From Magnetovibrio sp. (GTDB lineage Bacteria; Pseudomonadota; Alphaproteobacteria; Rhodospirillales; Magnetovibrionaceae), in NCBI GenBank assembly GCA_028281525.1, contig JANQJR010000019.1, positions 1-64,000 of the forward strand: 64,000 nt of DNA, in the 5' to 3' direction. Both the position numbers and the translations under genes were made by a program. The notes under the pieces are model-generated. The model was not told the origin of the DNA, made no database searches, and worked only from the letters and a program-made list of their open reading frames with translations. Positions 27,880 to 36,486 of this stretch are shown here, in pieces. Position 1 is the first letter of the stretch; each line of letters opens with the position of its first letter.

Positions 27880-28557
27880 CTAGTCCGCACCCTTGCCGCC
27901 ATGCGCAACCGACCAGCCGACGGGATCGCCTAAGAAATCCTTCACGCCTTGAATGGCTTGAGGCGAAAAGGCCTGGCGTTCTTCGGCGATTTCCAGCACG
28001 TCCTGCCAAGTCGCCAAGTAATGCATGGTCACACCTTCCTTCTCCAAGGTGTCGAGCGCGCCCGGAAACGCGCCATAGAAAAACACCACGAAGGCGTCCG
28101 ACACGGTGGCGCCCGCATTGCGCAAGGCGTTGACGAAATTGATTTTGGAGCCGCCGTCGGTGGCCAGGTCTTCCACCAACAGCACGTGGCTGCCTTCCGG
28201 CATGTGGCCCTCGATCTGGGCGTTGCGTCCGAACCCCTTGGGCTTCTTGCGCACATACAGCATAGGCTTGCCGGTCAGGTGCGCAATCCACGCGGAGTAT
28301 GGAATGCCGGCGGTTTCGCCGCCCGCCACCGCGTCCACGGCGGACATGTCCGAATTGCCTTCCAGGGTTTCCACCGCCAGTTCCATCATGCGGGTGCGTT
28401 CCGCCGGAAAAGAAATCAGTTTGCGGCAATCGATGTAGACCGGGCTGGCCCAACCGGCGGTGAGGATGTAGGGCTCTTCGGGGCGGAAATTGACGGCTTC
28501 GATATCGAGAAGAATTTTGGCCGCTTCCAGACCGGCGGGATTGCGCTTGACGTTCAC
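27880..28557 (-). CDS. pyrE: Orotate phosphoribosyltransferase
   Basis: A 225-residue enzyme that joins orotate to PRPP to make OMP in pyrimidine synthesis. The PRPP-binding motif is VLLVEDLATDGGSK; the catalytic basic loop includes YVRKKPKGFGRNAQIEG. AVAGGETAGIPYSAWIAH and the N-terminal Y-I-L-T-A-G-W-A-S-P-V-Y segment are typical. It is cytosolic and homodimeric in the family. It lies on the same strand as the TAXI gene, 93 bases upstream of that start, but a shared message is uncertain. The longer overlapping frame 27815-28591 is a shadow. Confidence 0.96.
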   Translation of the reverse strand: MNVKRNPAGLEAAKILLDIEAVNFRPEEPYILTAGWASPVYIDCRKLISFPAERTRMMELAVETLEGNSDMSAVDAVAGGETAGIPYSAWIAHLTGKPMLYVRKKPKGFGRNAQIEGHMPEGSHVLLVEDLATDGGSKINFVNALRNAGATVSDAFVVFFYGAFPGALDTLEKEGVTMHYLATWQDVLEIAEERQAFSPQAIQGVKDFLGDPVGWSVAHGGKGAD

Positions 28558-28653
28558 GGACAGGCCTCCAGGCTTGAGGTGGAATTTGCACCGTTTATGG
28601 CGGGCTCAGATGCTCTTGTAAAGGGGCTGGGGCGAGGCTGCCTAAGGGCTGCC

Positions 28654-28995
28654 CTAATTCACCTTGTTGGGCCGTGAAACGTAGCCCTGGTCGGTGAGTT
28701 TGTCGAAATAGTCGATCACGTCCGGATGATCGATGGGGCCGCCTTCGAAGTCGGGCTCCAGATTTTGTTCCGAAACGTAGGCGCGGTTGGCGGTGCCGTC
28801 GACCAACACATGGTACCAAGGCCGCGAGTCCTGCAGGCCGGGTTTGGGGCGGCTTTCCTGCGCTTTCATGCCCGCGCCGACGCGAAATTGCGGGTCCACG
28901 TCCACGATCACGCCGCGGTAATCGAACAGCGTGTGGTGGATCAGTTGGCCAACCGTGTATTTCGCCGTGACATCGGACAAGGCCAGTCTCCTCAT
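28654..28995 (-). CDS. hspQ: Heat shock protein HspQ
   Basis: A 113-residue YccV/HspQ-type protein. Family features include KYTVGQLIHHTLFDYRGVI, the strand VIVDVDPQF, and RPWYHVLVDG followed by AYVSEQNLEPD. In E. coli HspQ binds hemimethylated oriC DNA and acts as a specificity enhancer for Lon protease. The C-terminus here (GYVSRPNKVN) is slightly extended. It has no membrane segment. It is 97 bases upstream of pyrE on the same strand, and divergent from the ThDP enzyme gene. Confidence 0.92.
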   Translation of the reverse strand: MRRLALSDVTAKYTVGQLIHHTLFDYRGVIVDVDPQFRVGAGMKAQESRPKPGLQDSRPWYHVLVDGTANRAYVSEQNLEPDFEGGPIDHPDVIDYFDKLTDQGYVSRPNKVN

Positions 28996-29158
28996 AAAGG
29001 CGTATGCGCCCAGAACACAGTCTTAGCTTCCCGCGATTTTCGGGTGCGGTCAACCGCCGCCTTTTCACGGCGCTGTAATCATGGCATTTTGGGACGATAA
29101 GGCATTGAAAGCCAACGCTCTCCCCACCATTTGTCCGTGTTGGGACGATAGAGGATCG

Positions 29159-30862
29159 ATGACGCACGAAACCAAAGCCCACACCGGCGGAGAACTGATC
29201 GCCCAGGCGCTTCACGCGCACGGGGTGAAGAAGGCCTTTTGTGTTCCCGGCGAGAGTTATTTGGAAGTGCTCGACGCGTTGTACGATTACCAAGGCGACA
29301 TCGACGTGATCGCGTGCCGCCATGAAAACGGTGCCGCGTTCATGGCGGAAGCCTATGGCAAGCTGACCGGGGAGGTTGGCGTGTGCATGGTCACGCGGGG
29401 GCCCGGTGCGTGCAACGGATCCATCGGTATCCACACCGCATTTCAAGACTCCTCTCCCGTGGTCATGTTGGTCGGCCACGTGCGGCGCGAAGATATCGGG
29501 CGCGAAGCCTTTCAGGAAGTGGACTTCGAACAGATGTTCGCCCCGCTGGCGAAGGCCGTGCGCATGATCGATCATGCCGAAAAGGCCGGGGCCGACGTTG
29601 CCTGGGCGTTCGATGAGGCGCTGTCGGGCCGGCCCGGCCCGGTGGTGCTGATTTTGCCCGAAGATATGTTGCGCGAACGTGTGCGCGGCCGTGTGCCCGC
29701 GCCGCTGCCGCGCGCGCCGTCCGAACTGGATGTGGGCGATCTGGAACGCATCCATCACCGCCTGGTGCAGGCCGAACGTCCAGTGCTGATGGTCGGCGGC
29801 GGTGGCTGGACGGATCGTGGGCGCGCCGACATCCTGGCATTTGCCGAAAACATGGATCTGCCGGTGTGTTGCTCTATGCGCCGGTTGGACATCGTCGACA
29901 ACATGCATCCTTGCTTCGTGGGCGAAATGGGCATCGCGCCCAACCCCAATTTGGTTGGGCGGGTGAAGGACGCAGACTTGGTGTTGGCGGTGGGGCCCAG
30001 GCTCGGTGAAATGACCACGCAGGCCTACACCCTGCTGACGCCTGAAGAGTCCCAACACAAGCTGGTGCATGTTCACATCGATCCCAACGAACTGGGCCGG
30101 GTGTTTCCGTCGGCCATCGGCGTGTCGTGTGCGCCGCAAGCGTTCGCCGCCGCGGCCAAGGACATGGCCCCCGCATCGGATCGCTGGGCGGGATGGCGCG
30201 CACGAGCGCGCGCGGATTATGACGCTTGGCGCCGTCCTGTCGATGTGGACGGAGATTTGAACCTGGGCAAAGTGATGCAGGTTGTGGCGGACGGTTTGGA
30301 CGATGACGCCATCGTCACCGTGGATGCGGGCAACTTCACCGGTTGGGCGCAACGCTTCTTGACGTTCGGTGGGGGGCGAAATTTTTTGGGTCCGACCAAC
30401 GGGGCGATGGGCTACGGCGTGCCCGCCGGCATCGCCGCCAAGTCCGCTTATCCGGACCGCCAGGTTGTGACCTGTGTCGGCGATGGCGGTTTCGGCATGA
30501 CCGGTCAGGAACTTGCCACCGCCATGCAACAGGGCTTGAACCTGATCGTTTTGGTGTTCAACAACGCGACATACGGCACCATCCGCATGCATCAGGAACG
30601 CACTCATCCCGGCCGGGTCATCGCCACCGATCTGCGCAATCCCGATTTCGCGGCTTTGGCGCGCGCCTATGGGGCCTACGGCGACACCGTGAACACCACG
30701 GATCAGTTCAAACCCGCGTTCGAAAGCGCGTTGGCGGCGGGCAAGCCGGCCGTGCTTGACCTCTGCTTCGATGCCAATATCATCACCACCCGCACGACGT
30801 TGGACGCCATCCGTCAACAAGCGCTTGGCGAAGCGGCGCGCGATTTCGAAAACGACACATAA
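29159..30862 (+). CDS. Acetolactate synthase-like ThDP-dependent enzyme
   Basis: A 567-residue protein with the three-domain layout of ThDP decarboxylases and synthases. The N-terminal PYR domain (about 8-170) has the activating Glu in ACRHENGAAFMAEAYG. The central domain binds nucleotide-like groups (VLMVGGGGW, LVLAVGPRLGEMT). The C-terminal PP domain has the GDG motif (CVGDGGFGMTGQEL) with NNATYG. It resembles catabolic acetolactate synthase, benzoylformate decarboxylase or sulfopyruvate-type paralogues; no regulatory small subunit is encoded next to it, so a role in branched-chain amino acid synthesis is unlikely. I use the ATG at 29159 (GAGGA four bases upstream). It is followed 24 bases later by an ELM1-like gene. 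Confidence 0.88.
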   Translation: MTHETKAHTGGELIAQALHAHGVKKAFCVPGESYLEVLDALYDYQGDIDVIACRHENGAAFMAEAYGKLTGEVGVCMVTRGPGACNGSIGIHTAFQDSSPVVMLVGHVRREDIGREAFQEVDFEQMFAPLAKAVRMIDHAEKAGADVAWAFDEALSGRPGPVVLILPEDMLRERVRGRVPAPLPRAPSELDVGDLERIHHRLVQAERPVLMVGGGGWTDRGRADILAFAENMDLPVCCSMRRLDIVDNMHPCFVGEMGIAPNPNLVGRVKDADLVLAVGPRLGEMTTQAYTLLTPEESQHKLVHVHIDPNELGRVFPSAIGVSCAPQAFAAAAKDMAPASDRWAGWRARARADYDAWRRPVDVDGDLNLGKVMQVVADGLDDDAIVTVDAGNFTGWAQRFLTFGGGRNFLGPTNGAMGYGVPAGIAAKSAYPDRQVVTCVGDGGFGMTGQELATAMQQGLNLIVLVFNNATYGTIRMHQERTHPGRVIATDLRNPDFAALARAYGAYGDTVNTTDQFKPAFESALAAGKPAVLDLCFDANIITTRTTLDAIRQQALGEAARDFENDT

Positions 30863-30886
30863 CGCATAAACGGGGACGAACCCTTC

Positions 30887-31888
30887 ATGGCCTTTCAAGG
30901 TGAAAACGCACGAGTGTGGTTGTTGATCGACGACCGGGCGGGCAACAAATCCCAGGTTCTGGGGGTTGCCCGTGCGCTGGACCTGCCGTTCGAAATCAAA
31001 ACCATCGAATACACCGCCGCGGCGGCTTTGCCCAACTACATGCTGATGGCGTCGTTTTCGATGCTGACACAAAACAGCCGCGTGAACTTGGCCGCGCCGT
31101 GGCCCGACATCGTCATCGCCGCGGGACGGCGCACCGCCCCGGTGGCGCGGCGCATCAAGGAACTGTCCGGGGGCAAGGCGTTCCTGGTGCAGATCATGCA
31201 CCCCGGTTCCAGCGGGGAGGAGGACTTCGCGCTCATCGCGGTGCCGCGTCATGACGGCATGGGCGAGGCTGACAACCGCTTCACCATGACCGGCGCGCCC
31301 CATGGGGTGACGGCGGAAAGCCTTACTGAGGCCAATCAGACGTGGGGTGGCATGTTCGACCACCTGCCCAAACCTCATGTCGCTCTGATCGTCGGAGGTG
31401 ACACCAAGCGTAAGAAATTCACGCCCGACATGGCCCGGGAATTGGGCGAACGCGCGGCCAAACTGGCGGGTGACGCAGGTGGGTCGTTGTTGGTCACGAC
31501 CTCGCGCCGTTCCAGTCCGGAGGCCACGGCGGCGCTGCTTGAAGCCTTGGGGGATGTTCCTGCAAACGTTTTCAAATGGGGCGATGAGGGCGACAACCCG
31601 TATATGGGTTATCTCGCCCAAGCCGATCACATCATTGCCACCGGCGACAGCGTGTCGATGTGTTCCGAAGCCTGCGCCACGGGGCGCCCGGTTTACATCT
31701 TTGCACCCAAAAAGTTGACTGTGCACAAGCATGCCAAGCTGCATCAGGATCTCTACGCCAAGGGCTTCGCGCGTCCGCTGCAAGACGCGGAGACTTTGGA
31801 AGAGTGGAGCCATGACCCTTTGAACGCGGCCTATGAGGTCGCCGCTGAAATTCGCCGCAGGCTCGGGCTGGAGGTTGGAGAAGGATGA
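30887..31888 (+). CDS. ELM1-like (DUF1022) protein
   Basis: A 333-residue protein of the family named after plant mitochondrial fission protein ELM1. The fold is GT-B-like: VWLLIDDRAGNKSQVLGVARAL at the N-terminus is split by the family Gly/Asn turn; PDIVIAAGRRTAPVARRIK is the signature middle motif; and IIATGDSVSMCSEACATGRPVYIF is the C-terminal ligand-site segment. Bacterial members are of unknown biochemical role. It is encoded between the ThDP enzyme and a YbjN-like exported protein; its stop overlaps the next start (ATGA). These three genes probably form one operon. Confidence 0.85.
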   Translation: MAFQGENARVWLLIDDRAGNKSQVLGVARALDLPFEIKTIEYTAAAALPNYMLMASFSMLTQNSRVNLAAPWPDIVIAAGRRTAPVARRIKELSGGKAFLVQIMHPGSSGEEDFALIAVPRHDGMGEADNRFTMTGAPHGVTAESLTEANQTWGGMFDHLPKPHVALIVGGDTKRKKFTPDMARELGERAAKLAGDAGGSLLVTTSRRSSPEATAALLEALGDVPANVFKWGDEGDNPYMGYLAQADHIIATGDSVSMCSEACATGRPVYIFAPKKLTVHKHAKLHQDLYAKGFARPLQDAETLEEWSHDPLNAAYEVAAEIRRRLGLEVGEG

Positions 31889-32409
31889 TACGCAGATTTC
31901 TGTTCGCCGCCGTCGCGGTGCTCGGTTCGATACACGCTCACGCGCCCGTTCATGCGGATGAGGTGATCGGCGACGTTTCCCCGGCGGAGTTGAAAGAAAA
32001 GCTGACGTCGTGGGGCTACGAAGTGTTCGTCCACGAAGATGAAGCCGACCGTCCGCAGCTGTTGGTGACCAAAGTCAGCGATGACGCGGCGCCGGAACGC
32101 CAGGGTATGGCGATCAAGATGTTGGACTGCCTGCCCGAGGACCGGGCGTTTTATGAACGCCGTTGCCCGTCTTTTCAATTTCGCGCCTTCCTGACGCCGG
32201 GCTTTCCCATCAAGGACAAGGTCTACGCCGACTGGAACCGTGAATTCGGCCACACCCGCGCGTTTATCAAGGAAGGCCACCCGCGTCTGGCCTGGGATGT
32301 GGGGCTCACGGGCGGCGTGACGTGGGCGTATATCCGCAACGCGGTGTCCGTTTGGGAAACGGAATTGACCGCTTATATCGATCACTTGGACGCGTCGGTG
32401 CTGGATTGA
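31885..32409 (+). CDS. Exported YbjN-like protein
   Basis: A 174-residue protein with a signal peptide (about 1-24, PVHA). The mature part shows the YbjN-like pattern of alternating strands and helices: SPAELKEKLTSWGYEVFVHED, then PQLLVTKV and a central Cys-containing segment. WNREFGHTRAFI with HPRLAWDV and GVTWAYIRNAVSVWETEL resembles the helix-packing C-terminal half of YbjN proteins. YbjN has a type III secretion chaperone-like fold. The two cysteines (MLDC and RRC) could form a disulfide in the periplasm. Function is unknown. It is convergent to the nucleoside transporter with a 3-base gap. Confidence 0.6.
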   Translation: MIRRFLFAAVAVLGSIHAHAPVHADEVIGDVSPAELKEKLTSWGYEVFVHEDEADRPQLLVTKVSDDAAPERQGMAIKMLDCLPEDRAFYERRCPSFQFRAFLTPGFPIKDKVYADWNREFGHTRAFIKEGHPRLAWDVGLTGGVTWAYIRNAVSVWETELTAYIDHLDASVLD

Positions 32410-32412
32410 CGC

Positions 32413-33657
32413 TTACATCAAGATGCCGACAAAACAGCCCGTGAGGCAGGTGGCGATCACGCCCGACAGGATCGACTTCATTCCCAGCCCGACGATTTCC
32501 GTACGCCGCTCCGGCACCATGGTGGTGATGCCGCCGATCAAGATGCCGAGGCTGCCGAAATTGGCGAACCCGCACATGGCGTAGGTCAGGATCAGCTTGG
32601 AACGTTCCGACAGGGCGTCGGCGGGTAGTTCCTTGAGCTGCAGGTACGCGATCAGTTCGTTGAGCGCCACCTTGGTGCCCATCAGCGCGCCCGCAACCTG
32701 GGCTTCGGACCACGGCACGCCCATCAGCCACACCACCGGGGCCATGATCCAGCCGAAGATGCGTTCCAGCGTTAGGGCCGCGCCGCCGACGCCGGGCAAC
32801 AGACCGAGGATGGCATCCACCAAACTGACCAGGGCGACCATTACGATCAGCATGGCGATGACGTTGATCAGCAGGCTCACCCCGTCCAGCGTGCCGCGCG
32901 TGACGGCGTCCATGGAACTGTGTGCAGGGGACGGGGACGCGATTTCCGCGTCCGTCACCTCGCCGTCATCGGGCACCATCAGCTTCGCCACCATGATCGC
33001 GGCGGGCGCGCTGATGATCGAGGCCGATAGGATATGGCCCATCGCGCCGGGAATGACGTCGGCCAAGAATGAGGCGTACAGCACCAACACCGTGCCCGCG
33101 ATGGTCGCCATGCCGCAGGTCATGACCATGAACAATTCCGCGCGACTGAGGCGTTGCAAGTAGGGGCGCACGTACAAAGGCGCTTCGATCATGCCGACGA
33201 ACACATTGGCGGCGGCGCTGACGCCCACCGCGCCGCCGACGCCGAGACTCTTTTGCAACAGTGCGGCCAAGGCCCTGACGATAATAGGCAACACGCGCCA
33301 GTGAAACAGCAAAGCCGATAGGGCGCTGGTCACCAAGATCAGCGGCAGCGCCTGAAAGGCCAATACGAAGGCGGAGCCGGGATAGGGCTCGTTGAACGGC
33401 AGAGCGCCACCGCCCAGGTAACCGAATACGAACGTCGTTCCGGCTTGGGTCGCGTTTTGCAGGGCCAATACACCGTCGTTGAGCCAGAGAAACATCGTTT
33501 GTGTGGCGGGCAGTTTCAGCAAAACCAGCGCCAAAACCAGTTGTACTCCCAGTCCGGCGAGGGCAACGCGAATGGCCCGCGGCTCGCGGCGCTCACTCAA
33601 GGCCCAAGCCAGTGCGGTCAAAACGATAAGCCCGAAAAGACTTTGCAAAATCTCCAT
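32413..33657 (-). CDS. Concentrative nucleoside transporter (NupC/CNT family)
   Basis: A 414-residue polytopic membrane protein. CNT hallmarks are the GVSAAANVFVGMIEAPLYVRPYL region (nucleoside and cation site, residues about 160-182), the QAGTTFVFGYLGGG re-entrant hairpin, and TYAMCGFANFGSLGILIGG near the C-terminus. The family imports nucleosides by Na+ or H+ symport. I start at the ATG at 33657, preceded by GGGGGC; the in-frame TTG four codons earlier is less likely. A stretch after the middle (DGEVTDAEIASPSPAHSS) is a soluble loop. It stands alone between convergent and divergent neighbours. Confidence 0.93.
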   Translation of the reverse strand: MEILQSLFGLIVLTALAWALSERREPRAIRVALAGLGVQLVLALVLLKLPATQTMFLWLNDGVLALQNATQAGTTFVFGYLGGGALPFNEPYPGSAFVLAFQALPLILVTSALSALLFHWRVLPIIVRALAALLQKSLGVGGAVGVSAAANVFVGMIEAPLYVRPYLQRLSRAELFMVMTCGMATIAGTVLVLYASFLADVIPGAMGHILSASIISAPAAIMVAKLMVPDDGEVTDAEIASPSPAHSSMDAVTRGTLDGVSLLINVIAMLIVMVALVSLVDAILGLLPGVGGAALTLERIFGWIMAPVVWLMGVPWSEAQVAGALMGTKVALNELIAYLQLKELPADALSERSKLILTYAMCGFANFGSLGILIGGITTMVPERRTEIVGLGMKSILSGVIATCLTGCFVGILM

Positions 33658-33845
33658 GCGTGCCCCCAAACCGGGATGTTTTCCGGACTTTACCCGACAG
33701 GGAGGGTATTCGGAAGTCCATAATAAAAATAGGGTTTTGTGGTGCGCCTAGTCCCTATTGCCCATTGCCTGTATGGCGGAATGGGCCCACAATTTAGTGA
33801 GGAGAGTCTGTTTCTCCTCAAGAAACAGGAAAGGGGGTGTGATCC

Positions 33846-34820
33846 ATGGAAACGGTGGATCCGACACCCGCTATGGGCGTGCAAGAAGCGGTAAAAGGCG
33901 GCTTGAGGTTCCTCATCGTCGATGAGGATACGTATTACTCCGGTCAACTCCGCCATTTGATTTTGCGGGCCAGCGGTCAGCGCGACGGCGTTGAAATCGT
34001 GGGCACGATTTCTGACGCCCTGACGGCGTTGGAGGAACATGCATTCGACGTGTGCTTTTTGGATTTCGGTCTGGCCGAGCGCACCGGCCTGGATACAAGA
34101 GAGGTCGAACGTCTCGGCAAGATGCTTACGGCGACGATTTTCATTTCTGAAAAACCTTCCAAACACTCGGCCCTGCATGCGTTGAATGTGGGCGCGAAGG
34201 ATTTCCTGATCAAATCGAACATGTCGGATTTCGATATCGCCAAAAGCATTTCCTACGGGCTTTACTGGAAATACCGTGAAATTGAAATGGAAGCCCTGTC
34301 GGTGCGTGACAACGTCACAGGTTTGGGCAATCTGCTGTTGTTCGACGAGCATTTGCGTCACGCCATGGACGTCGCAAAACGCGGCAGGGAAAAAGTCGGT
34401 TTATTGATGATCGGGCTCAATGGCCTGGAGCCGGTTTACGAAGACTACGGCCACGATGTCAGGGATGAGCTTTTAAAGCAGGTCGGGCAACGTATTTCCA
34501 AAAAGGTGCGCTCCACCGATGTGGTCGCGCGCTTGAGCGAAAAAGAATTCGGCACCGTTTTGATCAAAGTCGCCTCGCCTTCTGTGGTCGAAACCATTTC
34601 CGGAACCATCTCCGGCGTGGTGTCGAACGAGCCCTACGACATCGATGGCCTCTCTTTGAAAATTGGCGCGGTCGTCGGCGCCTCTACGTACCCGGACGAT
34701 GGCGAAGATTTGGGCAGTTTGAAAGACCGTGCCAAGGCAAGCCATAAAGATAAGGTGGCCCTGAAACCCTTCAGGCCGAATCAGGACTATAGCAGTACGT
34801 TCGACTACTATAAGCGCTAG
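33846..34820 (+). CDS. Receiver with degenerate GGDEF domain
   Basis: A 324-residue protein. The receiver (about 20-140) keeps D26/D28-type acids and D73 (FLDFG) and K123 (LIKSNM). The following domain (about 155-320) is a GGDEF fold, but the active-site loop is SEKEF at 231-235. The metal-binding Asp residues in the first strand are also replaced (MIGLNGLEPVYED where LDLDHFK..ND is usual). It is therefore unlikely to make c-di-GMP and more likely acts as a phospho-dependent binding partner. The start at 33846 has AAGGGGG upstream. A palindromic repeat region follows the stop. No kinase is adjacent. Confidence 0.85.
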   Translation: METVDPTPAMGVQEAVKGGLRFLIVDEDTYYSGQLRHLILRASGQRDGVEIVGTISDALTALEEHAFDVCFLDFGLAERTGLDTREVERLGKMLTATIFISEKPSKHSALHALNVGAKDFLIKSNMSDFDIAKSISYGLYWKYREIEMEALSVRDNVTGLGNLLLFDEHLRHAMDVAKRGREKVGLLMIGLNGLEPVYEDYGHDVRDELLKQVGQRISKKVRSTDVVARLSEKEFGTVLIKVASPSVVETISGTISGVVSNEPYDIDGLSLKIGAVVGASTYPDDGEDLGSLKDRAKASHKDKVALKPFRPNQDYSSTFDYYKR

Positions 34821-34877
34821 AGCCGGATCGTCTTAATCCGCATCGCTAAAGCGATTCAGATTAAAACGTGAATCGCC

Positions 34878-34897
34878 CTCTAAACATTTGATTAGAG
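34878..34897. repeat. Short hairpin of a dispersed alphaproteobacterial repeat type
   Basis: CTCTAA and TTAGAG flank an eight-base loop, downstream of GCGATTCAGATTAAAACGTG. The string GATTCA..AACGTGAATCGC..CTCTA is reminiscent of intergenic repeats I recall from Rhizobiales and Caulobacterales. It directly precedes the second REP-like palindrome. Confidence 0.4.
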
Positions 34898-34901
34898 TCG
34901 G

Positions 34902-34988
34902 CGTCATCGCGAGGAATGAAGTGACGAGGCAATCGATACCTCCGCGTCAAGGAATGCTCTGGATGGCTTCGCTACGCTCGCAATGACG
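34902..34988. repeat. REP-like palindromic repeat, copy 2
   Basis: Outer arms CGTCATCGCGAGG and GCTCGCAATGACG with an inner GGCAATCG and GGATGGC. It shares the pattern and size of the copy at 6901-6986, with about the same spacing between arms. Like that copy it sits between convergent genes, here the receiver-GGDEF gene and hemN. Confidence 0.75.
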
Positions 34989-34997
34989 CATAATTCT

Positions 34998-36347
34998 TCA
35001 AACGGCCTTGGAATGACGCCCTTGGCCGGAAGTCAGGTATTCGTCAAAGGCGCTGGCGACCAGGCGCACGAAGGGGCGGCCGGTTTCGGTCACCGTGATG
35101 GTGTCGCCATCCAGCGTGCAGATGTCGTCTTCCGCCAGCGGCATGAGTTTTTCCACATCCTCTTTCAAGGCGTCGACGTCTGTGCCGTGCTGGGCGCACC
35201 GTGCGTCTAAGTCGACGGTCAAGTTGCACATCAAATCTTCGATGATGTCGCGGCGCAGTTCGTCCTGGCCCGAAAGCCGGATGCCCTTGGCTGCGGGCAG
35301 CGCACCGGAATAGATCGCTTGGCGATAGGCTTTCAGGGGGCGTTCGTTTTGCACATAGCCTTGCGGCAAATAACCGATGGCCGATGCGCCGAAGCCCAGC
35401 ATCGCGGGCGCGGTGTCGGTGGTGTAGCCCTGGAAGTTGCGGTGCAGCTCTCCGGTTTCGATGGCGTTCGCCATGCTGTCTTCGGGATGGGCGAAGTGGT
35501 CGAAGCCGATCTGCACGTAACCCAGTTTTTTCAAACGCTCCACCGCAAGGGTGAACTGTTCCCACCGCTGGGCCGCGTCGGGCAAATCTTCTTCCTTGAT
35601 CATTTTTTGGTGCGACTGCATCCACGGCACGTGGGCATACCCGAACAGTGCGATGCGGTTGGGCTGCAAGTCCACGGTCATGTCCACCATGGTTTCGATT
35701 TCGTCGATGGTTTGGAAGGGCAGGCCGTACATCAAATCCATGTTGATGTGCGTGATGGAATGCGCGCGCAGCCATGCGATCACCTGTTTGGTGGTTTCGT
35801 ACGGCTGGATGCGGTTGATGGCTTCCTGGACCTTGGGCTCATAGGATTGCACGCCGATGGAGGCGCGGTTGACGCCGGCGGCTTCAAGCTCGGCGACATA
35901 TTCTTCCGTGGCGGTGCGCGGATCGAGCTCCACGGCGATCTCGGCCTCTTCGTGAACGTCGAAGCGCTCACGCAGTTTGGTCATGATCGCCATCCAGTCC
36001 TCGCCCTTGAGCATGGTGGGCGAGCCGCCGCCCCAGTGCAGATGCTTGGCCGTCATGCGTGCGGGAAGTGCGTCCGCAACCAGATCGACCTCGGCCAGCA
36101 GGGCGTCCAGGTATTCCTTGACCGGGTCGTAGCGCTTGACGATCTTGGTGTAGCATCCACAGAACCAGCACATTTCATCGCAAAACGGAATGTGGAAATA
36201 GAGCGACAGGGGCGTCGCCGGGTCCAGTTCGGACAGCCATTTCTGATAAACCTCGCCGTTCACGCCGTCGCCGAAGTGCGGTGCGGTGGGATAGCTGGTG
36301 TAACGCGGTACGCGTAGGTCGTACTTGTTGATGAGGTCGTTGTTCAT
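34998..36347 (-). CDS. hemN: Oxygen-independent coproporphyrinogen III oxidase
   Basis: A 449-residue radical SAM enzyme that decarboxylates coproporphyrinogen III to protoporphyrinogen IX without O2. The [4Fe-4S] site is CDEMCWFCGC (C-x3-C-x2-C plus the extra Cys characteristic of true HemN). YFHIPFC precedes it, HWGGGSPT is the SAM-binding GGG motif, and VELDPRTA and GIQ-like ASIGVQSYEP follow. The C-terminal HemN domain begins near residue 365. With hemA in the same window this gives two steps of haem synthesis, one for low oxygen. I saw no clear FNR box (TTGAT-N4-ATCAA) in the 140 bases upstream. Confidence 0.96.
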   Translation of the reverse strand: MNNDLINKYDLRVPRYTSYPTAPHFGDGVNGEVYQKWLSELDPATPLSLYFHIPFCDEMCWFCGCYTKIVKRYDPVKEYLDALLAEVDLVADALPARMTAKHLHWGGGSPTMLKGEDWMAIMTKLRERFDVHEEAEIAVELDPRTATEEYVAELEAAGVNRASIGVQSYEPKVQEAINRIQPYETTKQVIAWLRAHSITHINMDLMYGLPFQTIDEIETMVDMTVDLQPNRIALFGYAHVPWMQSHQKMIKEEDLPDAAQRWEQFTLAVERLKKLGYVQIGFDHFAHPEDSMANAIETGELHRNFQGYTTDTAPAMLGFGASAIGYLPQGYVQNERPLKAYRQAIYSGALPAAKGIRLSGQDELRRDIIEDLMCNLTVDLDARCAQHGTDVDALKEDVEKLMPLAEDDICTLDGDTITVTETGRPFVRLVASAFDEYLTSGQGRHSKAV

Positions 36348-36486
36348 GAGCTGTCTTGGCTTCCCGTTTGCGGCTTGTTTGCGGCGTTTTTCTTGTCCCT
36401 AACCTAAGGCTCCGCGCGCGTAAGCGCAAGTTCACGCCGTTCACAAGGATTTGAGACGCAAAAAGGTCCGAAACGAACGGTCCAGC

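Noticed and set aside
28595..31813. A 1072-codon minus-strand frame
   Set aside because: It is antisense to the ThDP enzyme and ELM1-like genes, has no domain, and results from GC-rich third positions in those genes.
36348..36486. Search for an FNR box upstream of hemN
   Set aside because: No TTGAT-N4-ATCAA-like sequence is present.
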